16,340 bases of DNA, taken from the NCBI GenBank assembly GCA_946541285.1, contig CAMNJG010000012.1, positions 1 through 16,340 of the forward strand, read 5' to 3'. The notes beneath the pieces were generated by a model. It ran no database searches, was not told the origin of the DNA, and worked only from the letters and a program-made list of their open reading frames with translations. The stretch is from an uncultured Clostridia bacterium (GTDB lineage Bacteria; Bacillota; Clostridia; Peptostreptococcales; Anaerovoracaceae). Of this stretch, positions 1 through 7,600 are shown piece by piece. A program made the position numbers and the translations under genes. Positions within the stretch are counted from its first letter, which is position 1, and every line of letters starts with the position of its first letter.

Positions 1-360
1 GTCTGTGTACCAGGCGCCGTCCGGCACGTCCTTAAAGGTCATGCTGTCGTCCACCATTGGACTGCCTTCCATACGCCACAGCATCGTCACGATCATAGCC
101 CGGCTGGTGGCCATCAGCGGCCCGAAGGTATTCTCGCCGGTGCCGTTCATGATACCCGTTTCGATGGCCCAGTGGATGCCGTCGTGGTACCACTCATTTT
201 TATCGGTATCCACAAACGGTGTGATCGGACAGGTGTCGTCTTTCGGGCAGATGATATCAGGACTGTCCGACCCTTCTGTTTTCGTAAACACCGGTGTCAC
301 CGTCACCGCAGACGCAGGCATGATGAAAGTATAGATTCCATCACCATCATCCGTAACGAC
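1..360. repeat. paralogous copy of the InlB-like/SLH coding block at 4986-5340
   Basis: Nucleotides 1-360 align nearly without gaps to about 4986-5340, in the same orientation, with many matching runs of 12-20 bases. At protein level 63 of 80 residues agree over the first SLH and its approach. This shows that the two surface-protein genes share a duplicated 3' module, and it could serve as a recombination substrate. Confidence 0.75.
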
Positions 361-2874
361 GATCTCTTTACCGTTCCGGTCTGTGACAGTCACACCTTTT
401 GCCTGGAAACCCTCAGCAGGCGTCAGGGTAACCGTCACCTGCTGCCCCTTTAATGTACGGGACTGGCTGAGATCAGCACTGCCATTTTCAAAAGTACCGG
501 ACAGATTCACCGGGTAATACATTGCAGTAGTACCGCCACCGGAAGGCATCGGTTTGTTTTTCTCCACAACGGTCACCGTGCAGGTTGTAGTGACCGGTTC
601 TACATCCTCTCCATCGCCATCGTCTGAACCGACAGGACAGGCTGTCACGGTAATGACGGCTGTTCCCGGCTCAAGTCCGGTGAACACCCCAAACATGTCC
701 GGCTCCGCGATTTCCGGGTGATTCGACTCAAAAGTGACGACCGTATCTGAAAGAATCTGGCCTTCCGGTTCCAGTGTCCACCGGATCTGTCTGACTTCCC
801 CGGTTTCTACGGTCATCTGGTCCGGACGGGCTTTGATCCCCGTCACACTCTCTGGCTGATCCGTATCAGGATCGTAAATATGAAGTGTATAGGAAACAGA
901 AGCACCACTCCGATGGGTTGCTGTGATCACAACATCTCCGGCTTTCAGCAGAGTGACCAGGCCGCCATCATCGACATCGGCGATTTCCTGATCGGAGGAA
1001 CTCCAGGTAACATCATAGAAGGTGATCGTTTCCGGCTCATACCGGATATCCATATTGTCCTGATATACGGAATCTGAAAGAGAAGCCCAGTCTTCCTCCT
1101 TTGACAGATATAAAGCTTCCGGATTGAGGACTTCGCTCTCACTGATATACTGCGGAACAAATGTTACATTTCTGTCCGCCCTGAAAAGACTGATCGATTC
1201 CTGTGTGTCTTCCGTGATCCAGTCGATGAAAACCTGTCCTGGTTTTTCCGGAACTTCCGGGAGCATAAACTCAGGATGCCCTTCCCTGATCGTTTCCGTA
1301 TCGAGGATCTCTCCGTCCGCTTTGTAAGTAATCGTGATGGTCACGATATCGATTTTGTCAAAGTGGTCATTGAACCACTGGCGCCTCTGATCGATCCAGT
1401 TTTTCAGTTGTGCAACAACACGGTTGTATTCTTCCGGCGTTCTGGCAGTATCGGTTTCTTCCGCCCACAGCCTTCCGTTGTCCGCCTGGGACATGGCGAT
1501 CTCATTTTGAAACTGATCGATGACACCGTTTTCCTCTGTCAGTTTCCCGAGGCTGCGATCCATCAGAGCCCATCTGTCCTTTAGAATCTGTAAAAACTGC
1601 GGGTCATTTTCCCGCAGGAGATCGATCCACTTTAAAGAGAAATGATTAAAACCGTCTACGGAATACTGGTAATCCCCTTCCTCTTCTGAATCCTCCTCAG
1701 TCTCCGCCGACTGCATTCCCCATGCCAGGTCAAAGTCCCACAACGGACCCCAGCACAGCCTGTCATTCCGGTCCTTATACAGGTAGGTGCTGGAAGTTGC
1801 GAAGGCATCTCCGTTTATCGAGAACTCCTGGATCAGCCAGTAATCCGCGAGTGATGTAAGATCCATCATGTCATCGATCCGGTTGTGGAGCTGATTGCGG
1901 GATTCATCATCTTCTGCAGTTTCCAGTTGCAGAATGAGGTCTTCCACGTTCTGAATGTATCCGCTGATATACCGGCGCTGTACATTCTGCGCTTCCGTCA
2001 GAGTCTCCTCCTGGTCTCCCTCATAAGAAGGTTCCCTGATGAAGTATTCGACTCCTCCCTTCGTCATGAAAACTGAGTTGCGCGGTTCGTCGTCATTCTG
2101 CCCGTCCCCGTAAATCGATATCAGATAGCCGCCGGTGATGTTCGGATCATCCGCTTCATCAGCTGATGATGTACCGGAATCAAGTTCTTTTACAGCCACC
2201 CTGTTTTCTTCCACGGCCACAAGCTCACTCAGGGTGTAACTGCCGAGATAGCTGACACTGCCCCGGCTTCCTTTCATTACCACATCGACCGGGATCATCT
2301 GGGGAGTGAAAGGCATATCCATCTGGCTGCCGAGCCAGCCTGTAATGCGGTTCTTCATCAGCGTCATGTCCATCGAGTTGGCCAGCAATGCCCATTCTTT
2401 GCTTTTGCCCATCCCGAACAGATCCTGCTTTTTTTCAAATTTGATCTTGTACGGTTTTTTGGAAGGGATCATCCATGTGGAATTGCCCCTGCCGCGGATA
2501 TAACTGAGAATGAGCTGTCCGCTTTCTTTGTCCGCTTTGAGTTCTGATTCTCCGTATCCTTCATATCCTTCCGGCAGGAGGACCTGGACGCTGCCTTTGC
2601 AGCGGATGCTGTGATCCGGACTGCCGTTCATATCGTCGATGGTTCCGTACTGATCCCCTTTGTTGTCCGTATTCAGATCGGTCTCATCGATGTTGATGAT
2701 GACCAGGGGAATCCCGTTTTCAGGTTTTTCCGGTACAGCAACACTGGTTTCCGGTGCGCCCGGACTTCCGTTTCCTTCTTCTTCTGCAAAGGCAAAAAGG
2801 GAAAACAGGGCAAGCACCATCAGCACTACCAGCACTGCTGCAGACATCATCCATACTTTTCTTTTCAGTGCCAT
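1..2874 (-). CDS. CotH-kinase-family surface protein with SLH anchor (3' end outside window)
   Basis: A frame open from ATG at 2874 to the window edge gives 958 residues without a stop. A ribosome binding site (AAGGAGAGGAG) lies just upstream. Residues 1-30 are a Sec signal peptide ending AFA. Residues about 58-500 match the CotH kinase family (relatives of spore-coat kinase CotH and Fam20): RGRGNSTW, KKPYKIKF, LLANSMD, and WDFDLAWG near residue 376, whose Asp is the likely metal ligand. Then follow an InlB-B-like repeat (about 510-573), two Big2-like Ig domains (about 585-665 and 673-765), a divergent InlB-like repeat (about 790-870), a first SLH motif from about 889 and the start of a second. 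The C-terminus differs at only 17 of 80 hand-aligned residues from the giant protein at 4656-13463. By that alignment about 110 residues are missing, for a full length near 1070. The likely role is a cell-wall-bound protein kinase or CotH-like ligand; the substrate is unknown. The family call is firm; catalytic activity is inferred. Confidence 0.9.
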   Translation of the reverse strand, partial: MALKRKVWMMSAAVLVVLMVLALFSLFAFAEEEGNGSPGAPETSVAVPEKPENGIPLVIINIDETDLNTDNKGDQYGTIDDMNGSPDHSIRCKGSVQVLLPEGYEGYGESELKADKESGQLILSYIRGRGNSTWMIPSKKPYKIKFEKKQDLFGMGKSKEWALLANSMDMTLMKNRITGWLGSQMDMPFTPQMIPVDVVMKGSRGSVSYLGSYTLSELVAVEENRVAVKELDSGTSSADEADDPNITGGYLISIYGDGQNDDEPRNSVFMTKGGVEYFIREPSYEGDQEETLTEAQNVQRRYISGYIQNVEDLILQLETAEDDESRNQLHNRIDDMMDLTSLADYWLIQEFSINGDAFATSSTYLYKDRNDRLCWGPLWDFDLAWGMQSAETEEDSEEEGDYQYSVDGFNHFSLKWIDLLRENDPQFLQILKDRWALMDRSLGKLTEENGVIDQFQNEIAMSQADNGRLWAEETDTARTPEEYNRVVAQLKNWIDQRRQWFNDHFDKIDIVTITITYKADGEILDTETIREGHPEFMLPEVPEKPGQVFIDWITEDTQESISLFRADRNVTFVPQYISESEVLNPEALYLSKEEDWASLSDSVYQDNMDIRYEPETITFYDVTWSSSDQEIADVDDGGLVTLLKAGDVVITATHRSGASVSYTLHIYDPDTDQPESVTGIKARPDQMTVETGEVRQIRWTLEPEGQILSDTVVTFESNHPEIAEPDMFGVFTGLEPGTAVITVTACPVGSDDGDGEDVEPVTTTCTVTVVEKNKPMPSGGGTTAMYYPVNLSGTFENGSADLSQSRTLKGQQVTVTLTPAEGFQAKGVTVTDRNGKEIVVTDDGDGIYTFIMPASAVTVTPVFTKTEGSDSPDIICPKDDTCPITPFVDTDKNEWYHDGIHWAIETGIMNGTGENTFGPLMATSRAMIVTMLWRMEGSPMVDDSMTFKDVPDGAWYTD

Positions 2875-2925
2875 GTTATACTCCTCTCCTTGTTGTACGT
2901 AAGAGTTCGCTTTTGGGAAAGATAC

Positions 2926-2940
2926 TCATCGCGACGATGA
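2926..2940. repeat. small perfect hairpin upstream of the CotH-like gene
   Basis: TCATCG and CGATGA flank a three-base loop about 50 bases upstream of the CotH-like start codon, in its leader or promoter region. It is short and may be chance. The rest of the 2875-2967 stretch shows only the ribosome binding site and no convincing -35/-10 pair. Confidence 0.3.
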
Positions 2941-2967
2941 TAATACCATTCTTCTTCTAAAAGGCCA

Positions 2968-3114
2968 CATTTTTCGGCGTGTCTCAGCAAAATGACGATT
3001 CCGTTGACACTTTTTTCGTAATCCAAGACGCTCGGAATATTGCAATTTCAATAGATATTATTCTTTCGTTTGTGTTTCAGAGTGTCAACTGATTTTGAAA
3101 CACGCCCATTTTTC
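2968..3114. mobile_element. MITE-like element with 8-bp target duplication
   Basis: The 131-bp core (2976-3106) begins GGCGTGTCTCA and ends, read on the other strand, GGCGTGTTTCA: 10 of 11 terminal bases match. A second shared block, GTTGACACT, sits inside each end (3003-3011 on plus, 3081-3089 as its complement). The core is flanked on both sides by the identical octamer CATTTTTC (2968-2975 and 3107-3114), which fits a target-site duplication. There is no coding capacity for a transposase, so this looks like a non-autonomous derivative. An 8-bp duplication and GG-starting ends are compatible with IS256- or ISL3-type parents, but I cannot assign the family. The right end also contains a perfect inner inverted repeat, GTGTTTCA/TGAAACAC (3072-3103). 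The element sits upstream of the CotH-like gene and brings a TTGACA-like box (3083-3088, minus strand) without a well-spaced -10. Confidence 0.7.
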
Positions 3115-3127
3115 ACTGCCTTTTAGA

Positions 3128-3247
3128 CACGTGCGAAGCACGTGAGAAGAATGTATGAGACTTGATTCTGTGCGGTTTTCATGACTCGCACAGAATCGGG
3201 ATCGCGTAGCGGGACCATCTTCGTCTTATGGCTTTTTAGACGAAGAT
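3128..3247. repeat. chain of three perfect inverted repeats
   Basis: Three perfect hairpins follow each other between the terminator of the YxjI-like gene and the MITE-like element. They are CACGTGC/GCACGTG with loop GAA (3128-3144), GATTCTGTGCG/CGCACAGAATC with a 12-base loop (3164-3197), and ATCTTCGTCT/AGACGAAGAT with an 11-base loop (3217-3247). Spacers between them are 19 bases each. Including the terminator hairpin at 3257-3306, four perfect stems lie in under 180 bases. I see no credible gene here. They could be part of a structured RNA, remnants of older elements, or intergenic hairpin repeats. Confidence 0.7.
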
Positions 3248-3256
3248 TAGTATAAA

Positions 3257-3306
3257 AAACAGAAATGACCGCCGATCCCCCATAAGATTTGCAGTCATTT
3301 CTGTTT
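3257..3306 (-). terminator. probable terminator of the lipoprotein/YxjI-like unit
   Basis: A perfect 13-bp inverted repeat (AAACAGAAATGAC at 3257-3269, GTCATTTCTGTTT at 3294-3306) has a 24-base loop. Read on the minus strand, the descending arm runs into TTTTTTATAC. It lies 86 bases after the stop at 3393, so it can end that transcript. The AT-rich stem and long loop make it weaker than a classical terminator. Confidence 0.6.
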
Positions 3307-3392
3307 AATCTAATAAATTGAGGGGCGAACCATCTATCGGTAAGCACCTGTTTCTGTCTATATTTTACATCCACTGTTTTGGTTTCCAACCA

Positions 3393-3968
3393 TCATTCAT
3401 TGTTTTCACGGCGGGCAGTGAGCATCTTCTGCAGCTGGATCACGATAGCGACCACAATCTTCTCATGCTGCGGCTGGTAAAGATCGATACTGTACCGGTC
3501 ATGCAGTGATAGCAGTTTCTGGCCGATCGCCGCAACCGGTGCGCCATTCTGGTCAAAGAGCATGAAATTCAGCCCGATTACATTGCCCCTTAGCTTCCAT
3601 CCCAGTCCCTCGATGTTGGTGATGTCCTTAACCACATGGAAGAGCTCATTGGACAGTGTGAATTTCTGCCCGTCCGCCATGGTGATATAGTGCTTTTCAT
3701 GAAGGCTGACCGGTTTTTTCTCAAGATGCGCAACCTGCGCGCCGGATACATCAAAAATGTCGGTCTTGCCTTTGATGGCAATGATCGAAGATTTTGTCCA
3801 ATACAGAGTTTTCCCCTGTTCATCTTTGATTTCGATCTTCTGATGCAGATTCCCGGGAGCCAGCTCCGTATAGAGCGAGTGGGCCGGAGTCCCGTATTTC
3901 TCTGTATTGATTTCATTCGGACCTTCGTTCGCACCGTGAAATTTCTGGACCTTTGATAAAATCCCCAT
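3393..3968 (-). CDS. LURP-one-related / YxjI-like (tubby-like fold) protein
   Basis: This encodes 191 residues from ATG at 3968, nine bases after AAGGAG. An ATG two codons upstream (3974) is only three bases from that site and less likely. There is no signal peptide or membrane segment, so it is cytoplasmic. The order of features matches the LOR family: a strand pair at about residues 40-57 (HQKIEIKDEQGKTLYW), then DIFDVSGAQVAHLEKK (about 70-85), LHEKHYITM, a GWKLRGN strand (about 123-129), NFMLFDQNGAPVAAIGQK (about 134-151) and the closing DRYSIDLYQPQHE strand. Family members have a 12-stranded tubby-like barrel with no established enzyme activity in bacteria. The gene follows the lipoprotein by 16 bases and is surely co-transcribed. 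The N-terminal 35 residues are extra compared with short YxjI proteins and unassigned. Confidence 0.82.
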   Translation of the reverse strand: MGILSKVQKFHGANEGPNEINTEKYGTPAHSLYTELAPGNLHQKIEIKDEQGKTLYWTKSSIIAIKGKTDIFDVSGAQVAHLEKKPVSLHEKHYITMADGQKFTLSNELFHVVKDITNIEGLGWKLRGNVIGLNFMLFDQNGAPVAAIGQKLLSLHDRYSIDLYQPQHEKIVVAIVIQLQKMLTARRENNE

Positions 3969-3984
3969 GTTCATATTCTCCTTT

Positions 3985-4356
3985 TTATTTCTTAACAAAT
4001 GTCAGTTCCTCGTCGGTGGAATCCCTGATGATCAGTGTCCGGGAATCTTTGAGTTTAAACTCATTGTCAAATACATCATCCTCAGTGAAAGTCTCATTGT
4101 TTACATAGGTTACCAGAAGATGATTATCGTCGACTTCATATTTCAGCTCATAGGTAACTTCCTGCTCAGCGACCTTCATGGTGTAGGTGCCGGTTCCGTC
4201 ATTTTCCAATACATAAACGGCACCAATCCCGTTCTCCTGATTCGAATACTCCCATGTTCCAACCAGTGAATCCTGATCCGTTTTTCCGCAGCCTGCAACG
4301 GTAAGAATCATTATGAGTCCCAGCAGCACTGCAAGAATGGAATTGTTTTTTTTCAC
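3985..4356 (-). CDS. small lipoprotein with lipocalin-like domain
   Basis: This encodes 123 residues. I take the GTG at 4356 as start because a strong GAGGAGG lies five bases upstream and the product then opens with a clean lipoprotein signal: KKNN, a hydrophobic run, and lipobox VAGC with Cys23. Frames starting further upstream add a non-signal extension. The mature part starts LVGTWEYS (about 31-38), the usual opening of the lipocalin-like/DUF5640-type small secreted domains, followed by alternating strands (GTGTYTM, VTYELKYEV, NHLLVTYV) and a C-terminal RTLIIRD strand. It should be a membrane-anchored extracytoplasmic protein that binds an unknown ligand or partner. It is the first gene of a two-gene unit with the YxjI-like gene and has a strong hairpin in its leader (4385-4424). 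The lipoprotein call is firm; the fold is inferred from the opening motif. Confidence 0.85.
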   Translation of the reverse strand: MKKNNSILAVLLGLIMILTVAGCGKTDQDSLVGTWEYSNQENGIGAVYVLENDGTGTYTMKVAEQEVTYELKYEVDDNHLLVTYVNNETFTEDDVFDNEFKLKDSRTLIIRDSTDEELTFVKK

Positions 4357-4384
4357 AGCGTCCTCCTCTATAACAAATAGTATC

Positions 4385-4424
4385 TGCCCGGCACACAGCC
4401 GGATTGTCGGCCGTGTGCCAGGCA
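4385..4424 (-). promoter_or_regulatory. 17-bp hairpin in the lipoprotein leader
   Basis: Two 17-base arms (4385-4401 and 4408-4424) pair around a six-base loop. On the minus-strand RNA the only two imperfections are G-U wobbles. The 3' arm ends 17 bases before the AGGAGG region of the lipoprotein gene and no T-tract follows. It therefore looks like a leader structure (stability, attenuation or protein site) rather than an intrinsic terminator. Its function is unknown. Confidence 0.6.
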
Positions 4425-4462
4425 ATACTTCAAAAAGCTTTGCTCTCTGGAACTTTAAAGAA

Positions 4463-4509
4463 TCAATCAGGCAACAATGCTGCTATAACGCATAAGTATC
4501 GTTGCTACC
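4463..4509 (-). pseudogene. decayed copy of the SLH-gene 3' end / duplicated hairpin
   Basis: The minus strand reads GGTAGCAACGAT, then codons for KVATILMRY, closely resembling the end of the giant protein (QVATMLMRF). The differences are third-position or conservative, and a stop follows seven codons later. The next bases (AGCATTGTTGCCTGATTG) resemble AGCATCGTTGCTCGATTG just after the giant gene's stop. So both arms of the hairpin at 4634-4695 are repeated here with a shorter loop. Directly upstream the frame is closed by TAG, and no further SLH sequence can be read. It is best seen as a short remnant of a duplicated SLH-gene end or of a mobile hairpin unit. Confidence 0.45.
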
Positions 4510-4513
4510 TTGA

Positions 4514-4617
4514 AGACCTAACCCAACGAACGTAGTGAGTTGCTGGTAGGTCTCATGCAACCGATTCCCCACGGATACGAGCCTAATTTCCAAACGAAGT
4601 ATCGTGGTCTGGAATCG
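4514..4617. repeat. two further intergenic hairpins
   Basis: AGACCTA/TAGGTCT (4514-4553) closes a stem continued by AAC/GTT. CGATTCC/GGAATCG (4562-4617) is continued inward by CCACG/CGTGG and ATAC/GTAT with one bulge. They fill most of the spacer between the giant gene and the lipoprotein gene, and no gene is visible there. With 4463-4509 and 4634-4695 they form a second hairpin chain like the one at 3128-3306. Confidence 0.55.
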
Positions 4618-4633
4618 TCTGCAGTGCCCGATC

Positions 4634-4695
4634 CAATCGAGCAACGATGCTCCATTTAAAGCTGGTTCGCAAATCTCATGAGCATCGTTGCTACC
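4634..4695 (-). terminator. hairpin overlapping the stop of the giant gene
   Basis: AGCAACGATGCTC (4640-4652) and GAGCATCGTTGCT (4680-4692) are perfect 13-bp complements with a 27-base loop that contains the end of the coding region and its TAA stop. No T-tract follows, so this is probably an mRNA-end or stability structure rather than a simple intrinsic terminator. One arm encodes part of SLH3 (VATMLM), so the pairing is partly constrained by protein sequence. Confidence 0.4.
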
Positions 4696-7600
4696 TGCGC
4701 CCGCACCGCGTTGGTCTTCGGGCTGAGGGTGGTCTCCGTCAGGCCCTGGATGACACCGGCGTCGACAGCCCAGCGGAAGGCTTTGACCGCCCAGTCGGCG
4801 ATCTCCCGCGCGTCGGTGTAATCGTTCAGATACGCCGTCTCGCCGCTGCTCACATCCACGCCCTTAAACTGCGCGTAACGGTACAGGATCGTCACGATCT
4901 GCTCTCTGGTCACGTCGTCCATCGGGCCAAAAGCATCCTCATTGTAACCCTTGACAATATCATTGGCAGCTGCCCATTTCACAGCATCCGTGTACCACTG
5001 GCCGTCAGGCACATCCTTAAAGGTGGCATTACCGTCCACCTGCGGGCTGCCTTCCATGCGCCACAGCATGGTCACGATCATCGCGCGGCTGGTGGAAGTC
5101 AACGGCTCGAAGGTATTCTCACCCGTACCATTCATAACGCCCTTTTCGATGGCCCAGTGTACGCCATCGTGATACCACGCCTGTTTGTCGGCGTCGGTAA
5201 ACGGTGTCATCGGGCAGCTGTCGTCCCGCGGGCAAACATTATCGCCGCTGCCGTCGGTCTTGCGGAAGACCGGATCGACCTTTACCTCAGAGGCAGGCAT
5301 TGTAAAGCTGTAGGTACCGTCTCCATTATCGGTGACTTCCACAGGATTGCCGTCCGCATCGGTGATGTTGACAGCCTCTGTCTGCCAGCCTTCCTCCGGA
5401 TTCACGGTAATCGTAACCCGTTCTCCGGCCTTCGCCCGGGACGCGCTGGTCTCCGCAGTACCGCCGCTGGTCTTCTCCGGCAGCTTGACTTTGAAACCCG
5501 ATTCTTTCGTGCCTCCGCTGCTTTCGGAACTGCTGCTCTGAACCTTGACCTTTACACTTGCACTTCTGCCGGATGGCAGCAACGTAGCGGTAAGGGTAGT
5601 GGTTCCATTGCTCAGACCGGTCACATGGCCGTTATCATCAACTGACGCGATGGACGGATCGTCTACCGAGTAGACCACCTTCGTGGCGTTATTGCCGCCC
5701 AGATCCATAAATACCGTCGAATCATAAACAGTTGGAGCTTCCGCACTCTCACCGGACATCAGCGTCATGTCCTTCCCTTCATTCAGGGTCAGGTTCAGCG
5801 GTTCGTCCAGCGTGATGAAGCTCTGGTCTGTCACGGCCAAAGTCGTATTGTCCTGATCCATTACTGCAACTGTCACCGCGTCATAACCGCAGAACTTAAA
5901 GACACTCACTGGAATCGTAATGGATTTTTTCACTTTCCGGCTTTCCCCAGGAGCCAGACCGGAAATGTCCTCCTCCACCAGCAGATCCGTATCCATGCCA
6001 TATCGTTCCTTCAGGTCTCCATACAGGCCCTCAAGACAGAGGTTCGCCTTTACGCCATCCGGAACAGCCTGGTTACCGGTGTTTTTCACAGTGTATTTCA
6101 CGTCAAATACATCGCCGTTCTGGACACAGGAATCCAGCGTCAGCGTATAATTCGGCGCGGCAGTGAATTCATCAGAGAAGGTTTCAACAGGAGTATAATC
6201 TCCGCCGCCAAACAGGCTGGATTTCTTCTCTTTTGCTTCCGCCATAATGCTGTAGCCATCCGGGCCATCCATAGGGACAGTCCACTGGAAGACCGTCTTT
6301 TTCGCGGTGTTCACCGGAAAACTTTTATCGGTCGAGACGGAAGTAATCTTCTTCTTTTTGCCGTCTTTGTATTCGTAGAAATCCACAGTGGCGGCATTGG
6401 CAGTGGTCAGTCCGGTGTTTTCAATAACAGCGGTGACATCCACGGTATCTCCCGCCATCGGGGTGTCATCGGAAAACTCAAACTGCGTCGCTTCCACGGA
6501 ACCGATCGCCTCACAGCGGGTGGCCATCAGCCGGATATCGGAAGGATAATACGGATAACCGAGGAAATAGCTCTTTCCTGTCTTTTCGTCCGTCCAGATC
6601 CCCGCCTGATGGTTGTCGATCATATCGCTGATTTCCTGTTCTGTATCCGCCAGCAAAAGCTGAGTCTGGTTGTGGATCAGGATCAGACCGCCGTTGTCCT
6701 CCAGTGCGACCGCTACACCATCATTGAAGCTGTTGTCCCTGGTGAGACGGTAAGGCTTGGACCAGACAGCCGGTGCAGCCGTATCAATCGTTTTATCGTC
6801 ATCCACGATGCTGTCCTTCAGATCCTGCTCCTTGATTTTCGCGGTGGCGTAGATGGCCTGAGCCGAAGAGGAAACCGTTTCTCCCAACGGATTATCCGTA
6901 TCGTCATAAGTCAGGACATCCGTCCAGATCACATAAAGATTATCATCCTTATCCGTGATCACCTGATAATCTGTAATATTCAGATCTCTGTCGGTCAAAG
7001 CAGAACCAAAGTCTACGGTCAGTACGTTTGGAGAATATGGTTCTCCGGTTTTGTAGTTTATTGCGAAGCTGCCATCTTCCTGAACGGCATACGTCGTATT
7101 CTGGTCTCCGCTGCCGGTTTCGACTTTGTCATTCAGCATCTCCGAGATATTGAGATATTTCAGACCGTCATTGTCCTCCCGCCAGAACAGCCAAGTGGAA
7201 CCTTCATTCCTTACGAGCTTTGGCTGCCCCACATCCACACTCGCAGTAGTCTCCGTGAGGGATGCCGGTGTGACAGTCTTGTTGTTTCCATCCCGTACTG
7301 CATGCTGAAGTGTGGTTTTCTCCGTCTCTCCGGCCACCTTGACCGGAACATAGGTTTTGTGGTCGGCAAAGCGATAGAACTGTACATAAAGTTCCTTGTC
7401 TTCACTGGTGTCCAGGTTGGAATCCTTATCCACCGTAAAGGCATACGTAGCCAGACCGTTGTATCCGTTGCAGACGGTCAGGTCCGCGATCAGGGCGTCA
7501 GTCTGACCGCCGTCTTCTGTCCGCAGGGTGGAAGGCAGGAAACGCTGGCCTGCAAATTCCTCCAGAAGAAGGGTTTGCTCCTCCTCATTCTGATCGATTT

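Noticed and set aside
3123..3389. Minus-strand 88-codon frame in the hairpin region
   Set aside because: It has no ribosome binding site, its codons run through four perfect inverted repeats, and the product has no protein-like pattern.
2875..3392. CRISPR array or tRNA in the spacer with repeated hairpins
   Set aside because: The hairpins differ in sequence and have no constant repeat with variable spacers, and no cloverleaf with a CCA-type acceptor can be drawn.
4199..4495. Upstream-extended or alternative-frame starts for the lipoprotein
   Set aside because: The GTG at 4356 has the only good ribosome binding site and gives a canonical lipoprotein signal; longer versions would bury it behind a non-signal stretch.
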